Below are positions 7,592 through 16,353 of a stretch of 64,000 nucleotides of DNA, piece after piece; the stretch's first letter is position 1, and each line of letters starts with the position of its first letter. Source of the stretch: Larkinella sp049445795. Lineage in GTDB: Bacteria; Bacteroidota; Bacteroidia; Cytophagales; Spirosomataceae. Location of the stretch: the NCBI RefSeq assembly GCF_049445795.1, contig NZ_JBMSDT010000001.1, positions 186,001-250,000 on the forward strand, in the 5' to 3' direction. Both the position numbers and the translations under genes were made by a program. The notes below the pieces were generated by a model. It had not been told where the DNA came from. It saw only the letters and a list, made by a program, of their open reading frames with translations, and searched no databases.

Positions 7592-9103
7592 TCACCGTGC
7601 CCGCCCGACCCGGTATTTGTAATAATCCCAGGTTTTGCGGATTCCGGCGTAGATGGCGTTGCTGTTCGGAAATAGCCCGCCCTGATCAGCAGCGGCCGAA
7701 ACCGTTGCCAGCAATCCACTCTGATTGAGCGGAATACCTAGTTGCAGCAACGAAGAAAATTGCTCGACGGTTTGCGCAAACGGCATTTCATACGTGCCGT
7801 AATTCTGGCTATACGAAACCTTGACCAGAAACGTAGCCTGCCGACCAAAACCGCCGTGCAGCCCGGCATGATAGGCCCGAACCCGGTTATTGACAAAGAA
7901 GCCATACCGCGGCAGATCCGGCCGGGAGTCGGTCATGGGGGTAATGAAAGGCGTTCCGATGCCGTTTCCCTGATACGACCATCCGTTACGGTATTGGCTG
8001 TGGTTGAAGTAGTTATCACGTCCCCGTAACAAATCGGCGTCCAGAAACTGGCTTCCGCCCTGCCCTTTTGTGTACAGAAATTCGGCGACCGCGCCGGTAA
8101 TCCGGAAGCCCGACGAAGCCGGGTTCAGGTTCCGAAACCGAATCCCGTTCAGGCCGTCTTCGAGGTTGGTACCGTAAAAAAGGGAACCATCTTCAAAAAT
8201 GCTTTGGCGGTAGAGCAGAATCGAAATTCTCTTCGTGCTGTATTCGAACCCCAGATCAATAGTTCCCAGGTGATTCCCGATGCGGTTTTCCCGGTCGAAC
8301 CGGCTGTAGTAGGTAGTATCCACCCCGGCCGTCTGGGCGCCGAGACTTTTCCCGATCATCATGTAGTAAAAGGCTTCTGCGCTGGCGGGCAGGCGACCGT
8401 TTTTCACCAGGCCTTCCGTCAGATCCCGGGTGGTGCCGCCCCACTCGACCTGGTGATTGAAACCGGCGTATAGTTTGATGCGCCAGTTGGGTTTCCCCAG
8501 GCGCGCATAGAGCGCTTTCTGGTGCAAATACGCATTCCGGACAATACTGCGGTTATCGAACCAGCCGTGCGCCAGAAACCCCCGAAAAGCAAGCAGCCCG
8601 TTTTTGAACGGAAATGACGTGTATTCGGACAATCCGACCTGGATTTTAGGCATCGGCAAGGCATTACCGGACCAGCTATACGAGCCCGAACTCAGGGTTG
8701 AATCGACCAGACCAACGACCTCGCGCCGACGACCTCCAACCAGTTCCAGTGCCCCCACCCGCATGTTGACGTACGCTTCGGGCACCAGCAGGGCGGTTTG
8801 GCCGCCCGAAGCCACATTCCCGATCACATCAAGGCCGTAGCCTACGCCAAAAAAGTTTCTACGTTTCGCGGGGAGCGTGTCTGCCGTCGAATAATACCGA
8901 ACGTCTCTCCGAACTCCGGCACGAAGCGTGGCATAGGGCAGACTGGTCGGGACAACACCGAACTGATTGGAACGCAACCAGAAAGGGGTTTGGGTTGATG
9001 TGCCATAAAAACCGCCTACTTCCGTGAAAAGCTGAACGGGTTTAACTTCGATTTGGGCCTGAGCCAGAAAAGGACAGAAGAAAAATAGTAGGCGTTTTAT
9101 CAT
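7592..9103 (-). CDS. Capsule assembly Wzi-family outer membrane protein (copy 1)
   Basis: 503-residue predicted outer-membrane beta-barrel with a signal peptide (MIKRLLFFFCPFLAQAQ). It matches the Bacteroidetes Wzi-like family (Caps_assemb_Wzi): N-terminal EVGGFYGTSTQTPFWLRSNQFGVVP, many alternating aromatic strands and a C-terminal strand. In Escherichia coli Wzi binds capsule at the cell surface; here the role in polysaccharide export or anchoring is inferred. A clear paralog lies at 16354-17832. The start overlaps the stop of the small membrane protein upstream by 4 nt (ATGA), so the two are probably translated together. Confidence 0.85.
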   Translation of the reverse strand: MIKRLLFFFCPFLAQAQIEVKPVQLFTEVGGFYGTSTQTPFWLRSNQFGVVPTSLPYATLRAGVRRDVRYYSTADTLPAKRRNFFGVGYGLDVIGNVASGGQTALLVPEAYVNMRVGALELVGGRRREVVGLVDSTLSSGSYSWSGNALPMPKIQVGLSEYTSFPFKNGLLAFRGFLAHGWFDNRSIVRNAYLHQKALYARLGKPNWRIKLYAGFNHQVEWGGTTRDLTEGLVKNGRLPASAEAFYYMMIGKSLGAQTAGVDTTYYSRFDRENRIGNHLGTIDLGFEYSTKRISILLYRQSIFEDGSLFYGTNLEDGLNGIRFRNLNPASSGFRITGAVAEFLYTKGQGGSQFLDADLLRGRDNYFNHSQYRNGWSYQGNGIGTPFITPMTDSRPDLPRYGFFVNNRVRAYHAGLHGGFGRQATFLVKVSYSQNYGTYEMPFAQTVEQFSSLLQLGIPLNQSGLLATVSAAADQGGLFPNSNAIYAGIRKTWDYYKYRVGRAR

Positions 9104-9312
9104 TTGATTTTTTGGAGAAAGGATGAACTACCCAGGTAAAAAAGGACGTAGAACCCAATACCTGCAAACCCCACGGTTACGGAGTTTTCCTGGGTGACCT
9201 CATAAGCCATGTAAGCACTTCCCAGGGCGAGAAAACCGCTTAACAGGACAAGCAGAACATAAGCGCACCAATAGCGGGCAGAGCGTTTAACACTAGTTTT
9301 TTGGGGTGTCAT
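9100..9312 (-). CDS. Small two-helix membrane protein
   Basis: 70-residue protein with two hydrophobic segments (about 18-38 and 48-65, YVLLVLLSGFLALGSAYMAY and VGFAGIGFYVLFYLG). Start MTPQKTSVKRSARY at 9312 chosen; an ATG at 9339 would add nine residues. Its TGA overlaps the ATG of the Wzi-like gene, so it heads this two-gene unit. No family recognised; it might help membrane assembly of its partner, which is only a guess from position. Confidence 0.65.
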   Translation of the reverse strand: MTPQKTSVKRSARYWCAYVLLVLLSGFLALGSAYMAYEVTQENSVTVGFAGIGFYVLFYLGSSSFLQKIK

Positions 9313-9937
9313 TGTGCAACAGGAAAAATGAGAATTCATTCCGAACCGAACGTTGGGGCAAAAAAGGTTCCTGCCGACAGCAAGCTGCCGGGAACAGAAA
9401 ACCGGTTTTCACCGATTCATTCGAAATTTTTAAGAAGTGATTTTGTTACGGTTGGATCCCGGATGAGATCGTGGGCTAAGCCAAGTTACGGTGGGCTCAA
9501 CATCGGATTTAATCGAAGAGTGAGATCGATTAACGTTATCTCCCTGTGAAATAAGCGGTTTGAGAGACAAACTGTTCCGACATGTAAGCTAGTTGATACG
9601 GCAATATTAGCGGTATTGTCAACAATGAACTTCCCGCTGGATCGATATGTTTGAAGCAAGTCAGATTATTCAGTAATTTATAATCAGTCCATCTCTAAGA
9701 AATATGAAATTATTTTTGCTGGCTTCGGACGAATCACCACATCAAAATAGATAATTACTTAAAAATCAAACTATTAACCAAATAATCCTAGCAGGTCTAA
9801 CACTGAAATTGAAGAAGGTAAAAACATGAAGAAATTAATGTACTATAAGTAATTTATTAATGCTTGAACATTTTTCAATAGGTATAACCCTTCTACACAG
9901 CCGTTCTTTTTTACCTGTCTGGCTGGTATAAATCAGA
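9313..9937. other. Gene-free AT-rich gap with one operator-like inverted repeat
   Basis: About 600 nt between the small membrane protein and the end of the peroxidase gene. I find no convincing reading frame. The right half is markedly AT-rich. At 9509-9533 there is a perfect 8-bp inverted repeat TTAATCGA-N9-TCGATTAA, and a TATGTTTG box near 9648-9655. No RNA gene can be supported by eye. Confidence 0.6.
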
Positions 9938-11827
9938 CTAAAGGCTTTTGATAAATGCAATTATGGCGCTTTTCTCGTTTCGACTCAAGCGTAGCCGAAC
10001 GTCTGATAATGTTTGATTTCCAACCGTAATGCCGAGACCTTTACCACCCCCATTGTCGTAAAAATCAATTACTTCTTCCAGCGTCCGGAACGCCCCGTTG
10101 TGCATATACGGGGCTGTCTGGACCGCATGTCGCACAGTTGGAGTCTTAAAAGCATGTCGTAAAGGCTCAAGGGCAAAACGTCCGTATCGCCCCTGATCCG
10201 GATCGATCCGCTCCAGACCGGGACGAATGGGCACTCCGATTACCTCCGACTCTGTTTCCGAAAAAAACGGTGGCACGGTCCCGTTGAAGAGCGGCAGAAA
10301 GTGGCAGGTCCCGCAGCGGGCCTTGCCCATGAACAGATTAAAACCGGCAATTTCTTCGGCAGAAAGAAGCGGTTTGCCGGATGGACCGGTTTCGCCCCGC
10401 ATATACCGGTCAAACCGGCTGTCGAGTTTGATGAGCGATCGCTCAAAGGCCGCGAGGGCATTCTGGATGTGAATGGGTTTAAGGGTGTCGTTGAAATCGG
10501 GAAACGCTTTGCGGAAGAGCGACTGATACAGCCGGTTTTGCCGCAGGGTAAGTACTGCCTTTTCGAGCGAGCCATGCATTTCTTCCTGGTTCTGGATTAC
10601 ATCCGATGCCTGGTTTTCAAGATTATCCGCGCGCAAATCGTAAAATAATCCACTCTGCAAGGCGGCATTCACGAGTGTGGGTGTATTGCGTAACAGCGTC
10701 CCCCGACCGCTCAGCGTCGCGTTTTTGGGTAAACCGTCGGTGAAGCCCTTCGTGGGCTGGTGGCAACTGGCGCACGAACGCTGCCCGCTCGCAACCGAAT
10801 CGTTTTGGGACAGAATCGGATCGAAAAACAATTTTTTCCCCAGCAAGACCTTCGCCGGATTGGAACGCATCTGGGCCGTAGGGGCATAAAAATCCGGGTT
10901 AAAGGCTCCGGCTTCGAAAGGAGTCGGGGCATCGGCCCGAAAGGCCCGCAAGTCGGAAAACGGTGCGATGCCCAACTCCCGTTGAAAAGCCAGCAATTCG
11001 ACCGATAGTGGATTTGTTAGGTTTTTGATGAAAAAGGCCCGGTTAAAAGTATCGAAGTCCGGATGATGGTTTAGGTACTGCTCGGCCTGTCGTACTAAAT
11101 CGTCAACTCGTACAAAAACCGTCCCGAAACGGTTTTTGTAAAAACGCAGGTAAGCTCGAAGACTTTGCATGGCTTGGGCCGCTTCCGGCACAGCGGTTTG
11201 ACAGCTTGGCGTATCGAATCCGCTGATACCGAGCGAAATGATGCGAAAGACCTGCATCCGGACAGCATCAAATACATGCGCATCCGTCAGTTCCGTATCC
11301 CGCCAAAGATCGTCGTAGCGCAGCAGTTCTCGTCGTAGTTTACGAACTTCCCGAATGAGCGCGGTGCGCTGGCCGGGATCAAAGCGTGGGTACAGCATCT
11401 CTTCGATGACCTGCAAACCGCCCGGTTCGAACAGCTTGCCTTCCTGAGCTTCAATCTCGGGCAGGGGCGGCCCGTTGACCAGCCGCGTCGTGGCCGGGAA
11501 ATAATACTCCGTGAAGATCTCCAGCTTTTTATAAGCCATCCGACACCGTCGAAAAACCGCCTGAAGAGAGTCGGAGGAGATACTTCGCTCGGCCAGGGGC
11601 AAAAACCGGGTCTGCACCAGCGCGTCCAACTCGGCCAGATCAAGGGCAAACTGCGCTTTCACCCGAGGAACCACCGACCGGTTTTCGGAGGGTTGATCCC
11701 ACTGCGCCAGCAACAGGACAAAAAGCAGTGTGGCTCCGAAAAATGGTAAACCGCCCGCGATTCTATGTAACTTATTTTGGAACACCGCGCACCACAACGA
11801 TTTGCCCGCCTTCCCCCATGTTACCAA
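9938..11827 (-). CDS. Di-haem cytochrome c peroxidase/MauG-like protein with long N-terminal domain
   Basis: Up to 629 residues. A hydrophobic anchor (about 25-42) leads to an extra, helix-rich region of about 280 residues, then the di-haem peroxidase module: CASCH at 352-356, the MauG/CCP motif NTPTLVNAAL, CGTCH at 505-509 and KTPTVRHAVQTAPYMHNGAFRTLEEV. Such periplasmic proteins reduce H2O2 or oxidise other substrates with two c-type haems. The N-terminal part has no recognised family. The start is uncertain: ATG at 11827 overlaps the PhoX-like gene by 56 nt, while GTG at 11785 overlaps by 14. It forms an operon with that gene. A shorter paralog lies at 35708-36871. Confidence 0.88.
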   Translation of the reverse strand: MVTWGKAGKSLWCAVFQNKLHRIAGGLPFFGATLLFVLLLAQWDQPSENRSVVPRVKAQFALDLAELDALVQTRFLPLAERSISSDSLQAVFRRCRMAYKKLEIFTEYYFPATTRLVNGPPLPEIEAQEGKLFEPGGLQVIEEMLYPRFDPGQRTALIREVRKLRRELLRYDDLWRDTELTDAHVFDAVRMQVFRIISLGISGFDTPSCQTAVPEAAQAMQSLRAYLRFYKNRFGTVFVRVDDLVRQAEQYLNHHPDFDTFNRAFFIKNLTNPLSVELLAFQRELGIAPFSDLRAFRADAPTPFEAGAFNPDFYAPTAQMRSNPAKVLLGKKLFFDPILSQNDSVASGQRSCASCHQPTKGFTDGLPKNATLSGRGTLLRNTPTLVNAALQSGLFYDLRADNLENQASDVIQNQEEMHGSLEKAVLTLRQNRLYQSLFRKAFPDFNDTLKPIHIQNALAAFERSLIKLDSRFDRYMRGETGPSGKPLLSAEEIAGFNLFMGKARCGTCHFLPLFNGTVPPFFSETESEVIGVPIRPGLERIDPDQGRYGRFALEPLRHAFKTPTVRHAVQTAPYMHNGAFRTLEEVIDFYDNGGGKGLGITVGNQTLSDVRLRLSRNEKSAIIAFIKSL

Positions 11828-13259
11828 TCGCCGGATCGTAAATATTGACGTCTTTGGTCAACGCACTGCCGTCGGCATTCACAAACCGGGTGTCGCGCCA
11901 GGTATGGGGTTGCAGGTTGAGCAAAAACGTATTCGGCAACCCGGTCACGTCCGAGATGTCGAGCATCGCGCCGAACTCCCAGGTGCTGCGTCCCTGATGC
12001 CCGATCACGTTGTATTTCCGCTGAAAATCAGCATCGTTTCGGCGGTGGTTCATCTCCAGCATGGGTTTAAGTTGGCCCGTTTCGATCGCATATTGCCAGA
12101 CCCGACCGTCGTGTTTGGGCGGTGCCACCGGCGCATCTCCATCTTCCTGGATGTAGACGAAATTTTGCGTCACACAAATATTATCCGGATTCACGAGATT
12201 GTTACCGGGGTCGGCCGAGCCATCAGCAACCACTGTAAGTTTGCCTTTCAGCGGATTGGCCGCATCGAGTTCGAGTCGGTACACCCTCCCCCACTGTACC
12301 CGGTCCGGAGCAAAGGAACCCGTCACGGCAAAGTACACGTCCCGGCCGTTGGCGGCATTGCCTTTGCGGTAATCGACATCTTCGACGCGGGCAAACTGGA
12401 TGGCGTTTTGCTCCTGCTGTCGGGCCGCAATCTGGGCTCCAGTGGCGGTTTTGGCCCCTTCAATTTCGGCAAATTCAACCTCGTACGTTTGGCCGGGCCG
12501 CATCTCCTTCTCAATCGGATTCTGATTAGTCCGGCGCAGGGTAAAGAGCTTTCCGTTTTGCAAATCACCCACGGTGTTCGACACGTACAAGGTGAGCTGT
12601 CCGTTGTTTTCGTCTTCCGTCAGCACGATCACGGTTTTGCCAGGATACGACGCCTTCGGCAACGGCAGCGCATTCTCAAACGAGCCTTTGCCCAGGGCAG
12701 GCAGCGTTCGGTTGCCGTTCTTTTTGTCGGCGGCTCCGAGCGGGTCGATGGCATGAACCCGGCCCTCCGGATCGCCTTCCCCGGCCGTTAGAAAAACCGG
12801 GCCAAAACCGTGCTCAGCGGGGGTTGCCAGCGTTCCGGAACACAGTTTCCAGAGTCCGCCCTCCGCATCGACCAGGTATTCGCCCCGAACCGGTTTGAAC
12901 GTTTTGTCGAGGTAAATCTGGGAAATGGATCGGATAATTTCGTGGTTCGTGATCAGAACAAATCCCTCACCAGCCGGATCTTTCAGCAAAGCCGCTCCGT
13001 CGGGCTGGGCTCCCAGCACAAAACTGGGCGACTGCGCCAGTTTGTCGTCACTGCTCATCAAAGGCAGGATTTCCAGGGATTCAAAACCGGGCAAAGTCTG
13101 CACCAGCGCGGGTGTCACGGAATGGGTTTTCAGAATGACCTCCGTTTTCATTGGGTCGGAACTGGAGTCGCCGGTTTCGCTTTTTTTACAGCCAGTGAGC
13201 AACAGAACGGTCAGCAGCAGTGGAAAAAACCGCCATAATAAGAAAGGGTGAATGACCAT
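11772..13259 (-). CDS. PhoX-like (DUF839) lipoprotein
   Basis: 495-residue predicted lipoprotein: MVIHPFLLWRFFPLLLTVLLL then lipobox LTGC at about 21-24. The body fits the PhoX/DUF839 beta-propeller family: FVLITNHEI, GGLWKLCSGTLATPAEHGFGPVFLTAGEGDPEG, VIVLTEDENNGQLTLYV, NPDNICVTQNFVYIQEDGD, GRVWQYAIETG. PhoX enzymes are Ca/Fe-dependent phosphatases, but this branch is divergent and activity is not proven. It overlaps the start of the di-haem peroxidase, so the two are co-expressed. A TATTTTTG box (minus strand, 13277-13284) lies 18 nt before the ATG, without a clear -33 TTG. Confidence 0.82.
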   Translation of the reverse strand: MVIHPFLLWRFFPLLLTVLLLTGCKKSETGDSSSDPMKTEVILKTHSVTPALVQTLPGFESLEILPLMSSDDKLAQSPSFVLGAQPDGAALLKDPAGEGFVLITNHEIIRSISQIYLDKTFKPVRGEYLVDAEGGLWKLCSGTLATPAEHGFGPVFLTAGEGDPEGRVHAIDPLGAADKKNGNRTLPALGKGSFENALPLPKASYPGKTVIVLTEDENNGQLTLYVSNTVGDLQNGKLFTLRRTNQNPIEKEMRPGQTYEVEFAEIEGAKTATGAQIAARQQEQNAIQFARVEDVDYRKGNAANGRDVYFAVTGSFAPDRVQWGRVYRLELDAANPLKGKLTVVADGSADPGNNLVNPDNICVTQNFVYIQEDGDAPVAPPKHDGRVWQYAIETGQLKPMLEMNHRRNDADFQRKYNVIGHQGRSTWEFGAMLDISDVTGLPNTFLLNLQPHTWRDTRFVNADGSALTKDVNIYDPAIGNMGEGGQIVVVRGVPK

Positions 13260-13357
13260 ACCGGAAGGTTATTTCCCAAAAATAATATTTTTTATTTTGA
13301 CAGCCACCGTTACTCCACCCCCTACACAACGTCTTCAGAAAAACAGCTTCTTGCCAC

Positions 13358-14464
13358 GTGGATTCATCGGAATTATTTTACCAATCGGCCTTAACGTCGG
13401 TCCCGGGTGTGGGCGACATTCTAATTCGGCAGCTCATGAGTTATTGCGGCTCAGCCTCCGAAATTTTTCGCTCCCCGCTCGCCAAACTTGTTAAAATACC
13501 GGGAATTGGAGCCGTAACGGCGCGATCCATTCTCAACCCGGAGGTGCTGAGAGAGGCCGAACGGGTGCAGCAGCGTTGTGAAAAACTCCACATCCAGCAA
13601 TTATTTTACACCGATAAACGCTACCCGGCCCGTTTGAAGGCTCTCTACGACGCCCCCGCCATGCTCTACTGGCAGGGCCAGGCCGATTTGAACAGTCAGC
13701 GAATTGTAGCCCTGGTCGGCACGCGGCAAGCCACGGACTACGGGCGACGGACAACGGAGGAAATCATTCAGGCCTTAACGCCCTACACACCCCTGATTTT
13801 GAGCGGATTGGCTTACGGTATTGATATTATAGCACACCGGGCCAGCCTGGCCAATGGGTTACCAACCGTCGGGGTGATGGCCAGCGGTATTGATATCATT
13901 TATCCGTATGTCCACAAAAAAACCGCCCAGGAAATGCTCCTGCTGGGCGGTTTGCTGACCGAAAACCGGCCGGGGGTCAAACCGGATGCGCGCCTGTTTC
14001 CGGCCCGAAACCGCATCATTGCGGGCATGAGCGACGCCCTGGTGGTGGTGGAGGCAGCCGCGAAGGGGGGTGCCCTGATCACGGCCGAATACGCGAACAA
14101 TTACCACCGGGACGTGTTTGCCGTACCCGGCCACCTCAACCAGCAGTTTTCGCAGGGGTGTAACAAACTGATCCGGGAAAACAAAGCCCAGATTTACACC
14201 CGCCCGGAGGACCTCATCGAAGCATTGAATTGGGATCAATCCGGAAAAAAAACACCGTCGGTCGACAAAACGCTGGCATTGCCGGATTTTACGGAGGAAG
14301 AAAGCCAGATTCTGGCCATTTTCCGGCAACAGGCCGACTGGCACCTGGATGAGCTAAGCTGGCGAAGCCAGATCCCGCTGGGAAAACTGGCTTCGCTGCT
14401 GCTCAATCTGGAATTTAAAGGCATTATCCGGTCCTTACCGGGCAAGAAATACCAACTGAATTAA
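13358..14464 (+). CDS. dprA: DNA-processing protein DprA
   Basis: 368-residue cytosolic protein that loads RecA onto incoming single-stranded DNA during natural transformation. Residues 1-70 contain helix-hairpin-helix-like pieces (VPGVGDILIRQL, IPGIGAVTARSI). The Rossmann-fold DprA domain follows with VALVGTRQATDYGRR, LILSGLAYGIDIIAHRASL, GVMASGIDIIYP, FPARNRIIAGMSDALVVVEA and ALITAEYANNYHRDVFAVPGHLNQ. A C-terminal winged-helix-like end is present. Start is GTG at 13358; no ATG fits before residue 27. Convergent with the DUF4394 gene across a palindromic repeat. Confidence 0.95.
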   Translation: MDSSELFYQSALTSVPGVGDILIRQLMSYCGSASEIFRSPLAKLVKIPGIGAVTARSILNPEVLREAERVQQRCEKLHIQQLFYTDKRYPARLKALYDAPAMLYWQGQADLNSQRIVALVGTRQATDYGRRTTEEIIQALTPYTPLILSGLAYGIDIIAHRASLANGLPTVGVMASGIDIIYPYVHKKTAQEMLLLGGLLTENRPGVKPDARLFPARNRIIAGMSDALVVVEAAAKGGALITAEYANNYHRDVFAVPGHLNQQFSQGCNKLIRENKAQIYTRPEDLIEALNWDQSGKKTPSVDKTLALPDFTEEESQILAIFRQQADWHLDELSWRSQIPLGKLASLLLNLEFKGIIRSLPGKKYQLN

Positions 14465-14574
14465 CCCGTACCCACGGACTTTAGTCCGTGTGAGCTTTTA
14501 TGAGCCATTAGTTAGTATGAACTTAAGGGTTAGACTCGCTCACACGGACTAAAGTCCGTGGGTACGGGGACGGG
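14465..14574. repeat. CACGGACT-type inverted repeat between convergent genes
   Basis: Fills the exact gap between the dprA stop and the DUF4394 stop. Each arm is about 30 nt and contains the small palindrome CACGGACTTTAGTCCGTG or its mirror, flanked by GTACC and GTGAGC. The same core recurs at 47225-47307. It may act as a bidirectional terminator, but lacks a T-run. Confidence 0.92.
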
Positions 14575-16155
14575 TTAAAACCCGAGTCCGAGGGCGAAAC
14601 CGCGCACGGTGGTCGGGAAGGTCCCCAGGTCGGTCAGCATCCCGTTGTTGAGGTCGATGTTATACAGTTTCGTAGTGCCGCCCGAAGTCAGCAAGGCGTA
14701 GGCCTTGTTGCTCCGGCCACCGATATCGAAACCACTCGTGGCGGCTACATTGATGCCCAGCGGACTGCCGCCTGCCTGCGTTCCGTCGTTGGGGGGAATC
14801 TGCCGATACAGTTTGTCGTTCAGGTCGTCGATGTTGTACAAGACCGTGGAGGTTGCGCCCGCGAAGTTGTTGGTGTAAGCCGAAGCGCGAACAACTGGTT
14901 TATCGACGGCCATTGCCCCAAAATTCAGACTTCCATCGACGGCTACCTCTGCAGTGGTCGGATTGATGCGTAAATTCTGACCGGTATTGCTGATGACCCG
15001 GATGCGGTCGGCAACGGGGTTGAAGTCAAAACCGTAGTCGCTACCCGTCAACGCCGGGGTAAAGGCTCCCGAACCGACCAGATTGACCTGCGCATTGGTG
15101 GTTCCGGCCGGATACGAGATGGTATAAATCCGGCTCGATGAACCCAGCGCATACAACTGGCCCGTTGCCGGCCGCATGTCGATGCCGCGAATGGTTTCAC
15201 CCGGTTGCAGGCCCGTAATGGTGCGCAATGTAGGGTTAAGTTCCCAGGGATTGAAAATCAGCAGATTGTTCCCACTGACGGCGTAGGCCACGGGGTCGGT
15301 CGGAATGGCCAGACCAATGTAGGTTTTAGCACCGAGGTCGCCGATTTTTTGCAACGCTCCGGTCATCAGGTTGATTCGCCCCAACTCGGATTTGCCACCG
15401 GCCCAGTAGGCCACCAGCGCCTGGCTATTGTCCGAGGAAATGTCGAAACCGGCGGTGCCGCTGATGTCGATTCCCAGGGGACCGACGTTCACCAGCGTTC
15501 CGTTGTTGGGCGGGTTCTGAATATACAGGCGGTCGCTGGCCGGATCGATGTCGTAAAGCGTAGTGCTGCTCGATACGCCCCGGCTATTGGTATAAGCTAC
15601 TGCCGAGATCATCGGACTCATGCCGCCGTTGATCATGCCGTCTTCTCCGCCGGGCTGCAACGCTCCCGTATTCGGATTCAGACGCAGGTTCTGTCCGGTA
15701 TTCGTCACCACCCGGATCAGATCGACCGTCGGATTAAAGTCGAAACCGACGGCATCGCCACTCAACGCCGGCGAAAATGACCCCATGCCGATGGCCCGTG
15801 CCACCCCGGTTTCCTGATCGATGACATACAGGCGGCTGGTGCTGCCAAGCCCGTACAATTGCCCGGTTGCGGGCCGGAAATCAATGGCTAACAGCTTTTC
15901 CCCCTCCTGCAAACCGGTGATCGGCGTGTCCGACAAATTGGACATCGGATTGCCTACACTCTTTTTGTTAAGCCGGTTATCATCGGTTAGGGCAAAAAAC
16001 TGGACGTCCGATGCGCTTACCCGGGCGCTGTTATGCCGGGCGGTGTCGGGTTTTAGCGGATTTTCCTGTGGATTACAGGCATTCAGACCGGCCATTAACG
16101 CAATGGCTCCCAGGCTGGCTGTCAGACCGAATCGGCTTCTTGCAATCGTATTCAT
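14575..16155 (-). CDS. Lipoprotein with two DUF4394 repeats
   Basis: 526-residue predicted lipoprotein: signal ending in lipobox LNAC (about 24-27). The rest is two tandem DUF4394 modules of about 235 residues (roughly 48-285 and 290-526). Each carries TGLQ.GE....IDFRPATGQLYGLGS-like, GFDFNP..D.IRV..NTGQNLR.NP and a G.SPLGI-like loop, then a G.D.....A.. segment. Probably a surface or periplasmic beta-propeller-like protein; function unknown. Ends 1 nt after a palindromic repeat shared with dprA. Confidence 0.88.
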   Translation of the reverse strand: MNTIARSRFGLTASLGAIALMAGLNACNPQENPLKPDTARHNSARVSASDVQFFALTDDNRLNKKSVGNPMSNLSDTPITGLQEGEKLLAIDFRPATGQLYGLGSTSRLYVIDQETGVARAIGMGSFSPALSGDAVGFDFNPTVDLIRVVTNTGQNLRLNPNTGALQPGGEDGMINGGMSPMISAVAYTNSRGVSSSTTLYDIDPASDRLYIQNPPNNGTLVNVGPLGIDISGTAGFDISSDNSQALVAYWAGGKSELGRINLMTGALQKIGDLGAKTYIGLAIPTDPVAYAVSGNNLLIFNPWELNPTLRTITGLQPGETIRGIDMRPATGQLYALGSSSRIYTISYPAGTTNAQVNLVGSGAFTPALTGSDYGFDFNPVADRIRVISNTGQNLRINPTTAEVAVDGSLNFGAMAVDKPVVRASAYTNNFAGATSTVLYNIDDLNDKLYRQIPPNDGTQAGGSPLGINVAATSGFDIGGRSNKAYALLTSGGTTKLYNIDLNNGMLTDLGTFPTTVRGFALGLGF

Positions 16156-16353
16156 GTTTCAAATGATTTTGGAATGGTGAATAGATAGACAGGATACTGA
16201 CAGCCTTACGAATAAATGACGGTATTTAGATTTCAGCGCTATAAGAAATCTTAGAATATGGTTTTCTACCTCCAATTCAACAAGATGGTAAACAGACACT
16301 TACCTTACAGTAAGAAGAAAAAAAATAACAATCAGCTAACAGGGGTATTGTGC

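Noticed and set aside
9301..9549. 82-residue plus-strand reading frame in the gene-free gap
   Set aside because: No family, no promoter, mixed composition, and it overlaps the small membrane gene; not supported.
11730..12791. 353-residue plus-strand reading frame
   Set aside because: Antisense to the PhoX-like gene with no recognisable domain or signal; a shadow of high-GC codon use.
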